The notes: generated by a model from the sequence alone, not told the origin. Shown: positions 1 through 9,107, numbered from the stretch's first letter. The stretch is DNA of 64,000 nt from Lactobacillus sp. ESL0684 (GCF_029392675.1 NZ_CP113941.1:1278501-1342500), one strand, 5' to 3'. A program made the numbers and translations.

Positions 1-2143
1 AAGCCTCAGGCACATTCGAGGTCAAAATATAGGTCAAAAACTTACGAATATTACTATAAACGGCACGCCCCTCTTCAATAGCAGCTACAATCGAGGCAAA
101 ATTATCATCAGTCAAAATAATATTAGCTGCATCTTTAGCAACATCTGTTCCAGTTAAACCCATTGCAATCCCAATATCCGCCTGCTTTAAAGCTGGCGCA
201 TCATTAACACCGTCGCCTGTTGAGGCCACAATCTCACCATTTGCTTGCAGCGTTTTGACTACCCGATATTTTTGTTCAGGAGCTACTCTAGCAAAAATAA
301 CTTCTCCTCGCAGTGCTGCCCGCAAATCAGTATCGCTCATCGAACTTAGTTCACTACCAGTAATTACACGTGCTTTATCTGAAGTTAACCCGATATGGAC
401 GGCCACTGATTTAGCAGTTAATTCTGAATCACCAGTAACCATGATGATTTTTATTTTAGCCTCATGACAGCGACGAATTGCAGCATAAATTTCTGGTCGT
501 GGTGGATCACTCATTGTAGTTAAGCCGACAAAGACCAATTGTTGTTCTGCATCAGCAATTGTTAGCTGATTGACATCATTATTTGCTGCAATTACGCGGT
601 AGGCTAGTGCCATGCTACGCAAGCCTTGGGCAGCATAGTTGGCATTGACTTTAGCAATCTGCTTGCGGTCGTCTTCAGATAGCGGTCGAACCTTGCCTCC
701 AGCTTGAATTCGGTCACACTGTTTAATCGTGTCACTAAAAGATCCCTTAGTAAAAACAATATTCTCTGTCTCAGTTAAATGATGAATCGTTGACATCCGT
801 TTACGCTCAGAATCAAATGGTAATTCTCTTAAACGCGGATACTTTGCTTGCTCTGTTTGTAAGTCAAATCCTGCTTTTTGCGCCATAATTACCAAAGCCG
901 CTTCAGTTGGCGTACCAAGAATCTTTGGTTTGCCATTCTTTGTTTTACTAGGCTGAACATTAGTATCATTGTCTAACGCGGCAATTTGTACAGCCCTTGC
1001 TAAATCCGGATTAGCTGAATAAGTTAATTTTTGCCCTTTAAGTTCAACTTGACCATTATTTACATAACCATTACCAGTTACAGTATATTCATTTTCAGGT
1101 GTCCATAGATAGTGGACGGTCATTTGGTTTTGAGTCAGAGTGCCAGTCTTATCGGAACAAATAACCGTAGTTTCGCCCAAAGTTTCAACAGAATTTAACT
1201 CTTTAACCAAAGCGTGCTTTTTAGCCATTCTACGAACACCCTGTGCCAAACTCAAGGTAACTGTCGGCAATAGCCCTTCTGGGATAAAGGCCACAATCAT
1301 CCCAAGTGCAAAAATAAAGGCTTTGGCAAATGGATATTTAACGATAAAGATTGCTGCCAACAAGAACAATACCCCTATTGAAACAGCAATAATCGATAAT
1401 TGCTTAGTTAGCCGGTTAAGTTCTTCAGTTAAAGGACTAGTTACTTGTTCCTGTTTTTGAGTCAATTGTGCAATCTTACCAAATTCAGTATTCATTCCTG
1501 TGTTAAATGCAATCGCTTTAGCACTCCCAGCACTAACGGTAGTTCCAGAGTATACCAAATTAGTTTCTGCATAACTACCTTCCCCTGGCGCATATTTAGT
1601 TGATTTAGCAGTTGGAACAGATTCACCAGTCAAGGCACTTTGATCAACTTGCAGCGAATTGGTACTGATTAGCCGTGCATCTGCAGGAATCGAATCACCA
1701 GCCTGCAAAATAAAAACATCCCCAGGAACCAATTGCTTAGCATCAATTTGCAGCCGTTTACCAGCTCGAATAACATCGACATAAGTTGGCAGTAAGTTGT
1801 TAAGTGCAGCTGTTGCTTTCTTAGCAGCCCGCTCTTGCCAAAAACTAAATAAACCATTAATGATATTCACTAGCCAAATTGCAATTCCAAGACCAACAGT
1901 GCCACTAATAATCGCAATTGCACCTGAGATCCATAATAAAATTGCCATGGTACTCAGGAAGTTCTTTAAAAAAGCCTTCCATTGTGCTTGTTGTTCGGGC
2001 TTTTTAATTTCATTAACACCATACTTTTGCAAACGCTGCTCAGCTTCATTGTCGCTTAATCCACTATCAGTCGAATGCAAATTAGCATAAACTGCCGTAA
2101 GCTCATCTTCAGCATAAAGTTTACGAATTGTATTTTGATCCAT
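1..2143 (-). CDS. P-type cation-transporting ATPase (partial, C-terminus off the left edge)
   Basis: Reading from the ATG at 2143 (preceded by GAGAGGCGAC) gives about 714 residues with no stop before the window edge. The order is that of a P2-type ATPase: an N-terminal cation-ATPase domain, TGES in the actuator domain, the phosphorylation motif CSDKTGTLT, an ATP-binding domain, and the hinge motif TGDGVNDAP near residue 645. The M4 segment reads PEGLLPTVT and the M5 start reads LTSNVPEA. Both are closer to the Na+/K+-ATPase-like (IIC) type than to the PEGLPAVIT of Ca2+ pumps. It should export or exchange a cation at the cell membrane; the ion cannot be read from sequence. The missing part is the last membrane helices. 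Confidence 0.93.
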   Translation of the reverse strand, partial: MDQNTIRKLYAEDELTAVYANLHSTDSGLSDNEAEQRLQKYGVNEIKKPEQQAQWKAFLKNFLSTMAILLWISGAIAIISGTVGLGIAIWLVNIINGLFSFWQERAAKKATAALNNLLPTYVDVIRAGKRLQIDAKQLVPGDVFILQAGDSIPADARLISTNSLQVDQSALTGESVPTAKSTKYAPGEGSYAETNLVYSGTTVSAGSAKAIAFNTGMNTEFGKIAQLTQKQEQVTSPLTEELNRLTKQLSIIAVSIGVLFLLAAIFIVKYPFAKAFIFALGMIVAFIPEGLLPTVTLSLAQGVRRMAKKHALVKELNSVETLGETTVICSDKTGTLTQNQMTVHYLWTPENEYTVTGNGYVNNGQVELKGQKLTYSANPDLARAVQIAALDNDTNVQPSKTKNGKPKILGTPTEAALVIMAQKAGFDLQTEQAKYPRLRELPFDSERKRMSTIHHLTETENIVFTKGSFSDTIKQCDRIQAGGKVRPLSEDDRKQIAKVNANYAAQGLRSMALAYRVIAANNDVNQLTIADAEQQLVFVGLTTMSDPPRPEIYAAIRRCHEAKIKIIMVTGDSELTAKSVAVHIGLTSDKARVITGSELSSMSDTDLRAALRGEVIFARVAPEQKYRVVKTLQANGEIVASTGDGVNDAPALKQADIGIAMGLTGTDVAKDAANIILTDDNFASIVAAIEEGRAVYSNIRKFLTYILTSNVPEA

Positions 2144-2292
2144 TAGAGTCGCCTCTCAGACTTTCCGCCCTGAAGTAATATCAAGGTCACAAAATAACAT
2201 TTCTTAAGAAAAACACGAAATTCTTTATCCTTGCTTGTCGTGTTATACTTATTAAATTAAGTATATTACAATGTTCAGATGGAGGCATGAAT

Positions 2293-3321
2293 ATGAAACT
2301 ATTAATTGGTGGCTACACTAAAAATAAGGCTACTGGTATCTATGAATTACCCGTTACTGAGGGGCAACCAATCAAAGTGGGACAAGCTCAAGAAATAATT
2401 AAAATTGGTGGGCCAACCTATTTTGTTAAAGATGAGCAACTGCTCTTTACTATTAATAATGCTGGTGACAAGGGCGGTATCAGTGCATTTAAATTAACTG
2501 AGCAACATTATCAAGAAACCGACTCCGCATTGAGTACTGGTTCTTCTCCAGCCTATATTGGCATTAATCGACCGCACAAGTTGCTCTATACAGCTAATTA
2601 TCATACAGCAAAATTAGCCGTATATTCCTATACTACTGCTGGAAAATTAACCTTACTTGATTCAGTAACACACAAGGCAGACAATTTAGGACCAAGACCT
2701 GAACAAATAGATGGTGCACATCCTCACTTCTTCGATCAAACACCACAAGGCAACTTAGTTAGTTGTGATTTAGGCAATGATCGGGTCGATTTCTACCAAT
2801 TTAAGAATCAAAAGCTCCAACACGTCGCTGAATATCAAAATGAGGCGGGTTTTGGTAGTCGGCACCTAGTCTTTAGTCCAGATGGGAACTATTTTTATGT
2901 CGTAGGTGAATTATCAAGCAAGATTAATTTAGTCAAATTTAATGAAGAAACTTGGCAATTTGATAACTTGGCAACTTATTCGACAATACCAGCAAATTAC
3001 ACTGCACATAACGGAGCAGCCGCTATTAGAATGAGCAGTGATGGAAAATTCATTTACGTTTCTAATCGTGGACATAATTCAATTACCGTCTTTAAAGTTA
3101 AAGACGACCATACTTTAGAAATTAGTCAACGCATCTCCACCTTTGGCGAATTTCCACGTGATTTCAATTGGGATCAGGCTGAAAAATACGTCGTGGTTGC
3201 TAACCAAAATACCAATAATGCTACTTTATATGAGCGTGATGCTGATAACGGGGCGTTAACTCCGCTTCAAAAAAATATTCAAGTACCAGAAGGAACTTGT
3301 GTAGTATTTGAAAATGAGTAA
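2293..3321 (+). CDS. Lactonase family beta-propeller (6-phosphogluconolactonase type)
   Basis: A 342-residue cytoplasmic protein of the YbhE/Pgl lactonase family, a seven-bladed beta-propeller that in characterised members hydrolyses 6-phosphogluconolactone in the pentose phosphate pathway. Family marks are the start LLIGGYTK, the segment GAHPHFF, RHLVFSPDG, and the C-terminal FPRDFNWD. An upstream ATG at 2287 lies one base after GGAGG, so the ATG at 2293, with a seven-base gap, is the better start. An IS1182 element begins 18 bases after the stop and has probably replaced or displaced the native terminator. Other lactones are possible substrates. Confidence 0.88.
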   Translation: MKLLIGGYTKNKATGIYELPVTEGQPIKVGQAQEIIKIGGPTYFVKDEQLLFTINNAGDKGGISAFKLTEQHYQETDSALSTGSSPAYIGINRPHKLLYTANYHTAKLAVYSYTTAGKLTLLDSVTHKADNLGPRPEQIDGAHPHFFDQTPQGNLVSCDLGNDRVDFYQFKNQKLQHVAEYQNEAGFGSRHLVFSPDGNYFYVVGELSSKINLVKFNEETWQFDNLATYSTIPANYTAHNGAAAIRMSSDGKFIYVSNRGHNSITVFKVKDDHTLEISQRISTFGEFPRDFNWDQAEKYVVVANQNTNNATLYERDADNGALTPLQKNIQVPEGTCVVFENE

Positions 3322-3374
3322 TTGCTGTTAATCCAATCAAAAGTGTCTGGGAAAAAACTAGACCCTTAAAAGCA

Positions 3375-3412
3375 AAAAATCCGTTAGAATCTTTGCGTTC
3401 TAGCGGATTTTT
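3375..3412. terminator. Hairpin inside the IS left end, before the transposase gene
   Basis: A 15-bp stem with one G-T pair (arms 3375-3389 and 3398-3412) and an 8-base loop, followed by TTTTC. It lies between the IS terminal repeat and the transposase start. In many insertion sequences such a hairpin limits read-through of transcripts from outside into the transposase. The same hairpin is present in copy B near 46110-46147. Confidence 0.7.
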
Positions 3413-3479
3413 CATATACATTCTAGCCTAACCTTGTTATTATTAAATTACTACAAAAAACAAAAAAGGTGGGCTTTTC

Positions 3480-5144
3480 ATGTATCAAAATTATATCACA
3501 GGTCAAACTGCTTTAACACTCAACTTTGACTTTTCTATTCCTAAAAATCATCTTGCTCAGGTTATCAGTGATTTTGTCGACTCGATTCCTGCCGATGTGT
3601 TGCTGGAAGACAATTCAAATACTGGTCGGCCTGCCTATCACCCAGCAATGATGCTCAAAATACTACTCTTTGCCTATTCTAGACGCGTTTTCTCTGGTAG
3701 AAAAATTGAGCGGATGCTCACAGAAAACCTCCCGATGATGGTCATAGCTGGTGGTAAACATATTTCATATCATACGATCAATAACTTTAGAGCTAGTAGC
3801 CATACCAATCAGCTGATTAAACAAGCTTTTGTCTATTTTACTAATCTTTTGCAAGCAGAAGGGTTGCTTAGAGAAGATGCTATCTTTATTGATGGGACTA
3901 AAATTGAAGCTGATGCTAACAAGTATACTTTCGTTTGGAAAAGAGCTGTCGAAAAGTTTCATACTAAGTTAAAGGCTAATGCAGTTGAGCTTTATGATGA
4001 ATTAATTCAAAAAGAAGTAATCCAAGCGATTACTGAAGAAGAAGCACAAACTAGTCAGGGTCTGGCAATCATGGCAGAACAAACAGAAACTGTCATCAAG
4101 CAACTAGATGAAGCAATCGCGGCTGAGCCGAAAGTAATTCCTGGAGGTTCAACTAAAAAACGCCAAAGGCGAGGCCTTAAAAGAGTCTTGCATAAGTTGC
4201 GTCAGGATTTTATCCCCAGAGCAGAAAAGTATGAACAGGCGCAAGCAACTTTTGGTGAGCGTAATAGCTACTCAAAGACCGATCATGATGCCACTTTTAT
4301 GCATATGAAAGAAGATCATATGAGGAATGGTCAGCTTAAACCCGGATATAATATTCAAGTGGCAACTACCAACCAATATGTAGTAGATTATGCACTTTAC
4401 CCTAATCCAACAGACTTCAAGACTTTAGAACCTTTCTTAAAGCAAATGACAAATTTAGACAAGTTCCAGAACATCGTTGCCGATGCCGGCTATGGCAGCG
4501 AATATAATTATTCTATGCTTGAAAATGAGTATGAAGATAAACAATATTTTATTCCTTACAGCCTTTACGATAAGGAGCAGACTAGAAAGTATCAAAATGA
4601 TCCCACCAAGCTGGCGAATTGGACTTATAATGAGCAAGAAGATTATTACCTTGACTGGCAAGGTGTGCGTTTTAATTTCAAACGGTATGGTAAGCGGAGG
4701 AATAAGAGTACGGGGTTAATCTCTGATCTAAAAATATATGAAGCAGATGAGTTTCAGTTAACAGCTGAATTAACTGAGCTAGCCAAAACTAAAAGCGGAC
4801 GCCAAAGGCAGGTGCAATACAACCCCAATTGGCAATATTTAAAGGCAAAAGCTAAACAAACTCTTCAAAGTAGCGAAGGCAAACTGATCTATAGCTATAG
4901 AAAAACGGACGTAGAGCCAGTCTTTGGACATATGAAGAACGTTTTTGGTGTGCGCAGAACACACTTGCGAGGGAAGAAAAAGGTCGAAACCGATGTAGGC
5001 TTGATGTTCATGATGATGAATTTGAGCAAATATTGGAGTAGAAGAGGTGGCGGAAAACTTCTTTTACAGGAAATAAGCAATAAAAAACAGATCAAGATTT
5101 TCTTATTACGAAAACTTGGTCTGTTTTTAAGTCTGAAGAGTTAA
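3480..5144 (+). CDS. IS1182-family transposase (copy A)
   Basis: A 554-residue DDE transposase. The N-terminal third has the conserved GRPAYHPAMMLKILLFAY and YHTINNFR segments of the IS1182/IS5-like N-terminal domain (DUF772). The catalytic domain follows, with DAIFIDGTKIEADAN near residue 140, the second acidic segment NIVADAGYGSEYN near residue 335, and the C-terminal VEPVFGHMKNVFGVRR near residue 480. AAAGGTGGG ahead of the ATG is the ribosome site. The gene is full length with no stop or frameshift, and identical to the copy at 44378-46042, which suggests recent transposition. Confidence 0.95.
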   Translation: MYQNYITGQTALTLNFDFSIPKNHLAQVISDFVDSIPADVLLEDNSNTGRPAYHPAMMLKILLFAYSRRVFSGRKIERMLTENLPMMVIAGGKHISYHTINNFRASSHTNQLIKQAFVYFTNLLQAEGLLREDAIFIDGTKIEADANKYTFVWKRAVEKFHTKLKANAVELYDELIQKEVIQAITEEEAQTSQGLAIMAEQTETVIKQLDEAIAAEPKVIPGGSTKKRQRRGLKRVLHKLRQDFIPRAEKYEQAQATFGERNSYSKTDHDATFMHMKEDHMRNGQLKPGYNIQVATTNQYVVDYALYPNPTDFKTLEPFLKQMTNLDKFQNIVADAGYGSEYNYSMLENEYEDKQYFIPYSLYDKEQTRKYQNDPTKLANWTYNEQEDYYLDWQGVRFNFKRYGKRRNKSTGLISDLKIYEADEFQLTAELTELAKTKSGRQRQVQYNPNWQYLKAKAKQTLQSSEGKLIYSYRKTDVEPVFGHMKNVFGVRRTHLRGKKKVETDVGLMFMMMNLSKYWSRRGGGKLLLQEISNKKQIKIFLLRKLGLFLSLKS

Positions 5145-5181
5145 TTTTTCCCAGACACTTTTGATTTTCTTGCTTAAAAGA

Positions 5182-5979
5182 TTAGCTGTTTTTTTCTAAT
5201 AAGCGCATTTGCTCCCAAGATTCAATTGCTAGATGCCACTGGTGACCGCTAACGATTTCGTCTGGCGCGGCTTTAGGTACAAAAATTGCTCCCTTAATTT
5301 TAATGCCATCAGGTAAAGGCTTAAATTGATGGAATGGAATATTATTAATCTCGCTACCATCAGATGCCAAAACTGGATTACCAACTGAAAGAATTGGGTA
5401 GTCAGGTTCACGTTTAATTGGTAAATTGATATTCAAGTCACCTTCCTTAACTACATTAACAAACATATTAGTCGGTTCACCGTACATGCCGAAAGTTTCC
5501 ATAACATGCAAGCCATTATCACCGTGACCTGTCATAATAAAGTGCTCTGGATTAGTTTCATATTCAGTCTCGGCATTTCCATTTGCTGCGGCATCTGGGC
5601 TTAAACCTTGAGCTAAGACTTGTGGATCAACACCATGAACCTCAAATTCCGTCACACCCGCTTTCATCGGATCGCCCATCTTAAAGTCTTTGTTGATATC
5701 CTTCCACATTTGATCACTCAAAGCAATTTTATCATGGTAAAGATTTTCTAATTCACTAGCTGAGTATTGACTCCGAGTAGCAACATTAACTCGTCTAGCA
5801 TCAGTTTGGGATAATGCATCAATTTCCGAGTCGGATAAATCTTGACCATTATTTTTTACCGAAGCACCTAAAGCCTTCATTTCATGAAGAACATGTTTAT
5901 TTCTTTCATATTCAATTGATTCAACTTGATCATAAAAAATTTCATGCCCATTCATGTAAACCTTAATATCTAACTTCAT
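5182..5979 (-). CDS. Unrecognised 265-residue protein, divergent from a TetR regulator
   Basis: I do not recognise the family. The protein is soluble and acidic, without signal peptide or membrane segments. The N-terminal 60 residues are rich in charged residues (YERNKHVLHEMKALGAS). The middle holds a histidine- and glycine-rich stretch EHFIMTGHGDNGLHVMETFG, followed by MYGEPTNMF, and the C-terminal part contains GHQWHLAIESWEQM. The ATG at 5979 follows GGAGG. Gene and regulator at 6144 are back to back across 164 bp that holds paired inverted sites, so the TetR protein likely controls this gene. The histidines could bind metal or belong to an enzyme, but this is only a guess. IS1182 copy A ends 20 bases after its stop codon. 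Confidence 0.75.
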   Translation of the reverse strand: MKLDIKVYMNGHEIFYDQVESIEYERNKHVLHEMKALGASVKNNGQDLSDSEIDALSQTDARRVNVATRSQYSASELENLYHDKIALSDQMWKDINKDFKMGDPMKAGVTEFEVHGVDPQVLAQGLSPDAAANGNAETEYETNPEHFIMTGHGDNGLHVMETFGMYGEPTNMFVNVVKEGDLNINLPIKREPDYPILSVGNPVLASDGSEINNIPFHQFKPLPDGIKIKGAIFVPKAAPDEIVSGHQWHLAIESWEQMRLLEKNS

Positions 5980-6040
5980 CGTTTTGCCTCCTAATTTTGT
6001 CGTTAAAAATAGTATTTAACTAAAATTTATTGAAACATTT

Positions 6041-6104
6041 TGTAACACCAATTGCAAAAAAAGCCTCTTATATTTATTGGTACAAATTTGCAAGAAGTGT
6101 TACA
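6041..6104. promoter_or_regulatory. Paired inverted 18-bp sites (probable TetR operators)
   Basis: TGTAACACCAATTGCAAA at 6041-6058 and, in inverted orientation, TTTGCAAGAAGTGTTACA at 6087-6104. After reverse complementing they share TGTAACAC and TTGCAAA around three variable bases (15 of 18 identical). They lie symmetrically in the intergenic region between the divergent genes at 5979 and 6144, where an autoregulating TetR protein would be expected to bind. Binding itself is inferred. Confidence 0.55.
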
Positions 6105-6143
6105 TTAAGCTGATTAGTATTTAATTACTTATAGAGGAGTTAT

Positions 6144-6686
6144 ATGTATCAAGGAACTAAACGTAATTATGCAGCAAAAAAAGCAATTGTTGATGCCTTT
6201 TTCCGATTATTAAGAAAAAAGCATTTTTCAGATATTAAGGTTACCGAAATTGTTAACGAAGCCAATGTTGCACGCGTTACCTATTATCGTAATTTCTATT
6301 ATAAAGAAGACATAGTTAAAGGGTATGTTGAAAATCTCCACCAGGAATTGATACAATTTACCGAAGCATCTCCAAACTTTGCAAATATTTTGCTACCAAA
6401 AAATTTTAACTGGGTTTTGGTAAATGCCTTTACTTTAGCCAAGAAAAATAAAACTAATTTTTTATTATTATATGATAATGGTTTTAGCAACTTATTATTA
6501 GACTTATTTAACGAATATGCCGAAAAAGTCCTAGCTAGTTACCACAATTTAGACAAATACCGAGTACTAATTATTTCAGGGTCTATTTTTAACATCACTA
6601 TTCAATGGTTAAAAAATGATACCCCTGAATCTGTAAATGAGCTTGCAGCTAACTTAGTAAAATTGCTATCGATTGATGATACTTAA
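6144..6686 (+). CDS. TetR/AcrR family transcriptional regulator
   Basis: A 180-residue protein with a TetR-type helix-turn-helix at residues 12-58: a helix beginning AKKAIVDAFFRLL, then KVTEIVNEANVARVTYYRNFYYKEDI. The C-terminal ligand domain is not diagnostic. The ATG follows GAGGAG. It is transcribed away from the unknown gene at 5182-5979, with paired inverted sites between them, so it probably represses itself and its neighbour until a small molecule binds. The ligand is unknown. Confidence 0.9.
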   Translation: MYQGTKRNYAAKKAIVDAFFRLLRKKHFSDIKVTEIVNEANVARVTYYRNFYYKEDIVKGYVENLHQELIQFTEASPNFANILLPKNFNWVLVNAFTLAKKNKTNFLLLYDNGFSNLLLDLFNEYAEKVLASYHNLDKYRVLIISGSIFNITIQWLKNDTPESVNELAANLVKLLSIDDT

Positions 6687-6687
6687 T

Positions 6688-6727
6688 AAAAAATAGTGCT
6701 AGTTTCCTTTAACTAGCACTATTTTTT
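6688..6727. terminator. Bidirectional rho-independent terminator
   Basis: A perfect stem AATAGTGCTAGTT/AACTAGCACTATT with a 6-base loop, flanked by an A-run on the left and a T-run on the right. It can serve the TetR gene (plus) and the pseudouridine synthase gene (minus), whose 3' end overlaps it. Confidence 0.85.
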
Positions 6728-7611
6728 ATCTTTCCCCATAAATTAGTCATATCAAGTGGATCATTAATTTTTAGCTCTATTTTTTGCTGTTGCATGAATG
6801 GATCAGGAAAAGCTAAGTAGTAGCAATTCAATGCTTGTCTCTGAAATCCATCAGCTATCCCATAAAGTTGGTCACCAAATAAAGGATGACCCAAAAACTG
6901 CATATGAACTCTAATTTGATGTGTCCGACCAGTTAATAAACGCAGTTCTACTAGACTTGCACCATCAACTTGTTCAAGTACCTGGTATTGCGTTTGAGCT
7001 TTTTTACCACTTGTAGTAACACTACGCTCTATAGCCTCACTTGATCGTCCAATTGGTGCATCAATCAGGCCTACTGCTTCGTCAGACGCAAAATTACCGT
7101 GTACAATTGCATGATATTTTTTAACAAAATCAGTCTTAGAAATTTTACTAAAACGCGAGTGTGCAATCGGATTTTTGCCAACTAATACCAATCCTGATGT
7201 ATCTTTGTCAAGACGAGTTACAACGTGTGGCTTGAGATCTGGCTGATTTTTTCGCGCAAAATAGCCTAACACTCGATTAACCACTGCACTATCATCCTCA
7301 AACCTAGAAGGAATCGATAATACGCCAGCCGGCTTATTTATTACCAAATAATTAGTAGTTTCTTTAACTATTGCTAACGGTAAGTTTGAGGTATGTAGCC
7401 ATACATTACGCTTTTCTTGGCCTGGAACAAAAATAATCTCATCACCCAAATGCAACTGATAACTGGTATAGCGGCGCTTATGGTTAACCAAAATTAATCC
7501 TTGGTTATGTTTAGCATTATTAATTGCCTGCTTAGAAAAGCCGTGCTTAAGTAAAAATGCCCCTAATTTTGGGGGCATCTTTTGTTGTACAACTAACTTA
7601 AACAGCGTCAT
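6709..7611 (-). CDS. RluA/RluD-family pseudouridine synthase
   Basis: A 300-residue RNA pseudouridine synthase, with the catalytic aspartate in HVVTRLDKDTSG (D135), the NKPAGVLS motif near residue 92, and LLTGRTHQIRVHM in the C-terminal half. The frame is open further upstream, but that part lies inside nadK. The ATG at 7611 has GGAG nine bases upstream, gives the expected length, and overlaps the end of nadK by 14 bases. It is the last gene of the relQ-nadK-rluD operon (yjbM-yjbN-yjbO order of Bacillus). The rRNA or tRNA position it modifies cannot be stated. Confidence 0.92.
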   Translation of the reverse strand: MTLFKLVVQQKMPPKLGAFLLKHGFSKQAINNAKHNQGLILVNHKRRYTSYQLHLGDEIIFVPGQEKRNVWLHTSNLPLAIVKETTNYLVINKPAGVLSIPSRFEDDSAVVNRVLGYFARKNQPDLKPHVVTRLDKDTSGLVLVGKNPIAHSRFSKISKTDFVKKYHAIVHGNFASDEAVGLIDAPIGRSSEAIERSVTTSGKKAQTQYQVLEQVDGASLVELRLLTGRTHQIRVHMQFLGHPLFGDQLYGIADGFQRQALNCYYLAFPDPFMQQQKIELKINDPLDMTNLWGKIKNSAS

Positions 7612-8404
7612 GATTATCTCCAATAAAGGCACTCTGCACTCGTGACCAAAAATGGGTATGACCGAAACGATCAAAACGGATTTCCTTATGCGAAATTCGA
7701 TAGATAATTTTTTTAGCATTGTGTACATCAATTCTGCTGCCATCAACCGTCATCACAAAATGAGTTGCATTTGGCACAATCGTTATCCATTGCTCAGGAG
7801 CAATCACAATTGGTGATGACAAAGTTCTGAAAACCCGATTATTAATTGAAGCAATCTCTGCCATTTGTAGTGCCCGCAGCTGCGGGTGAATCACTGCGCC
7901 ACCAAGTGACTTATTATAGCCAGTCGAGCCAGTTGGTGTTGAAATACATAAGCCATCGCCGCGAAAGTTCTCAAACAACTGGTCATTAATATAAACATCA
8001 GCCTCTAAAGTATGCGATACCCGCTTAACAGCTGATTCATTTAATGCCAAAAAACGCTTTTTCTCATTTGCTTCCGTAACCAATTCCACTTCAAGTAATG
8101 GATACTTCGCAGACTCAGCTTTATGTAAGAGTAAGGCTTCAACCATTTTATCAATATCAGAGCTGTGCCAATCAGTATAAAAACCCAGATGTCCCGTATG
8201 GATACCAATAAAACGAATAGAGCTAATTTGCTTTTCATAACGATGAAAGGCGTTAATCAGGGTGCCATCTCCACCCACTGTAATTACTACATCAGGATAT
8301 TTAGCGTCAAATACGATTTCTTTCTTCTGTTCCAGCAAGTCCTTTAGACGAGTTACGACACGCAAAGTTTCTTGATTAGTATTATGCGCAATCGTTACTT
8401 TCAT
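7598..8404 (-). CDS. nadK: NAD kinase
   Basis: A 268-residue NAD kinase that phosphorylates NAD to NADP with ATP or polyphosphate. The diagnostic GGDGT sits at residues 44-48, LNESAVKR is the NAD-binding motif, and GSTGYNKSLGG is the glycine-rich motif. The length is typical for Firmicutes. Its start overlaps the end of relQ by four bases (ATGA-type coupling) and its end overlaps the pseudouridine synthase gene, so the three are translated as one operon. Confidence 0.97.
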   Translation of the reverse strand: MKVTIAHNTNQETLRVVTRLKDLLEQKKEIVFDAKYPDVVITVGGDGTLINAFHRYEKQISSIRFIGIHTGHLGFYTDWHSSDIDKMVEALLLHKAESAKYPLLEVELVTEANEKKRFLALNESAVKRVSHTLEADVYINDQLFENFRGDGLCISTPTGSTGYNKSLGGAVIHPQLRALQMAEIASINNRVFRTLSSPIVIAPEQWITIVPNATHFVMTVDGSRIDVHNAKKIIYRISHKEIRFDRFGHTHFWSRVQSAFIGDNHDAV

Positions 8405-9033
8405 GATTTTTCCTTGCCCTTATTTTTTGTAAAAACCTTCTGTGCTTCTTGGACTTCATCTTTTATAAGCGACATTTCTTCATCAAGTTTATATGCCGTC
8501 TCTGCAGTCGACTTTAAGCGTTGTGAAATATCATCGGGATATACTCCCTGATATTTATAATTCAATGTATGCTCAACAGTGGCCCAAAAATTCATTGCTA
8601 GAGTTCTAATTTGAATTTCAGCCAAAATTTTTTTGGCACCTTCAGGCTGATAAACCACATAAGAAATTACCATGTGATATGATCGATATCCAGATGATTT
8701 AGCATTTTGCACATAATCGCGCTCTTCCATAACATCCATATCATCACGTGCATGAATCAAGTCAACCACTTTATAGATATCATCGACAAATTGGCAAACA
8801 ATGCGAATCCCAGCAATATCTTGCATATCAGTTTCAATTACTTCCGGACTAATCACACGTCGCTGCATCTTTTCTTTAATTGAATCGACACTTTTGACTC
8901 TGCCAACTACAAATTCAATTGGCGAATGTTCACCTTTAGTTAAAAAACCTTGACGCAGGCAGCGAAATTTAACTTTTAACTCATTAACCGCTTCGCCATA
9001 TGGCCACAAAAAGTTGTCCCAATCTATCTTCAT
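8401..9033 (-). CDS. relQ: Small alarmone synthetase RelQ (GTP pyrophosphokinase)
   Basis: A 210-residue synthetase-only RelA/SpoT homologue that makes (p)ppGpp from GTP/GDP and ATP. Synthetase-domain motifs are DIAGIRIVC (residues 72-80), KSSGYRSYH (112-120) and EIQIRT with the catalytic Glu139. There is no hydrolase, TGS or ACT domain, as expected for RelQ/YjbM. An upstream extension to 9114 overlaps the divergent CYTH gene and lacks homology. The ATG at 9033, with AAAGGAA upstream, gives the usual length. It leads the operon with nadK and rluD. Confidence 0.95.
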   Translation of the reverse strand: MKIDWDNFLWPYGEAVNELKVKFRCLRQGFLTKGEHSPIEFVVGRVKSVDSIKEKMQRRVISPEVIETDMQDIAGIRIVCQFVDDIYKVVDLIHARDDMDVMEERDYVQNAKSSGYRSYHMVISYVVYQPEGAKKILAEIQIRTLAMNFWATVEHTLNYKYQGVYPDDISQRLKSTAETAYKLDEEMSLIKDEVQEAQKVFTKNKGKEKS

Positions 9034-9107
9034 AGAAATAATTCCTTTCTCAAGCAATATTCTTATTTTACCATATAATAGAGATAAACAGATTGGAGTA
9101 AACAGAT

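Larger units (their letters stand above)
3340..5161 (+). mobile_element. IS1182-family insertion sequence, copy A
   Basis: An 1822-bp element bounded by inverted ends AAAGTGTCTGGGAAAAA (left) and its complement (right). It carries one 554-codon transposase. The same element, with an identical protein and identical antisense open frames, lies at 44361-46182 in the opposite orientation. The ends were set by comparing the two copies: sequence identity stops outside AAAGTG...CACTTT. No convincing direct target repeat is seen. The flanking bases are ATCA on the left and TGAT on the right, so the element sits in the middle of a short palindrome. Confidence 0.93.

Noticed and set aside
4455..5095. 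Antisense and shifted frames within the transposase gene (also in copy B)
   Set aside because: No ribosome sites, not protein-like, and repeated identically in the second copy only because the DNA is identical.
7612..7746. N-terminal extension of the pseudouridine synthase
   Set aside because: It overlaps nadK in another frame and lies before the GGAG-preceded ATG at 7611.
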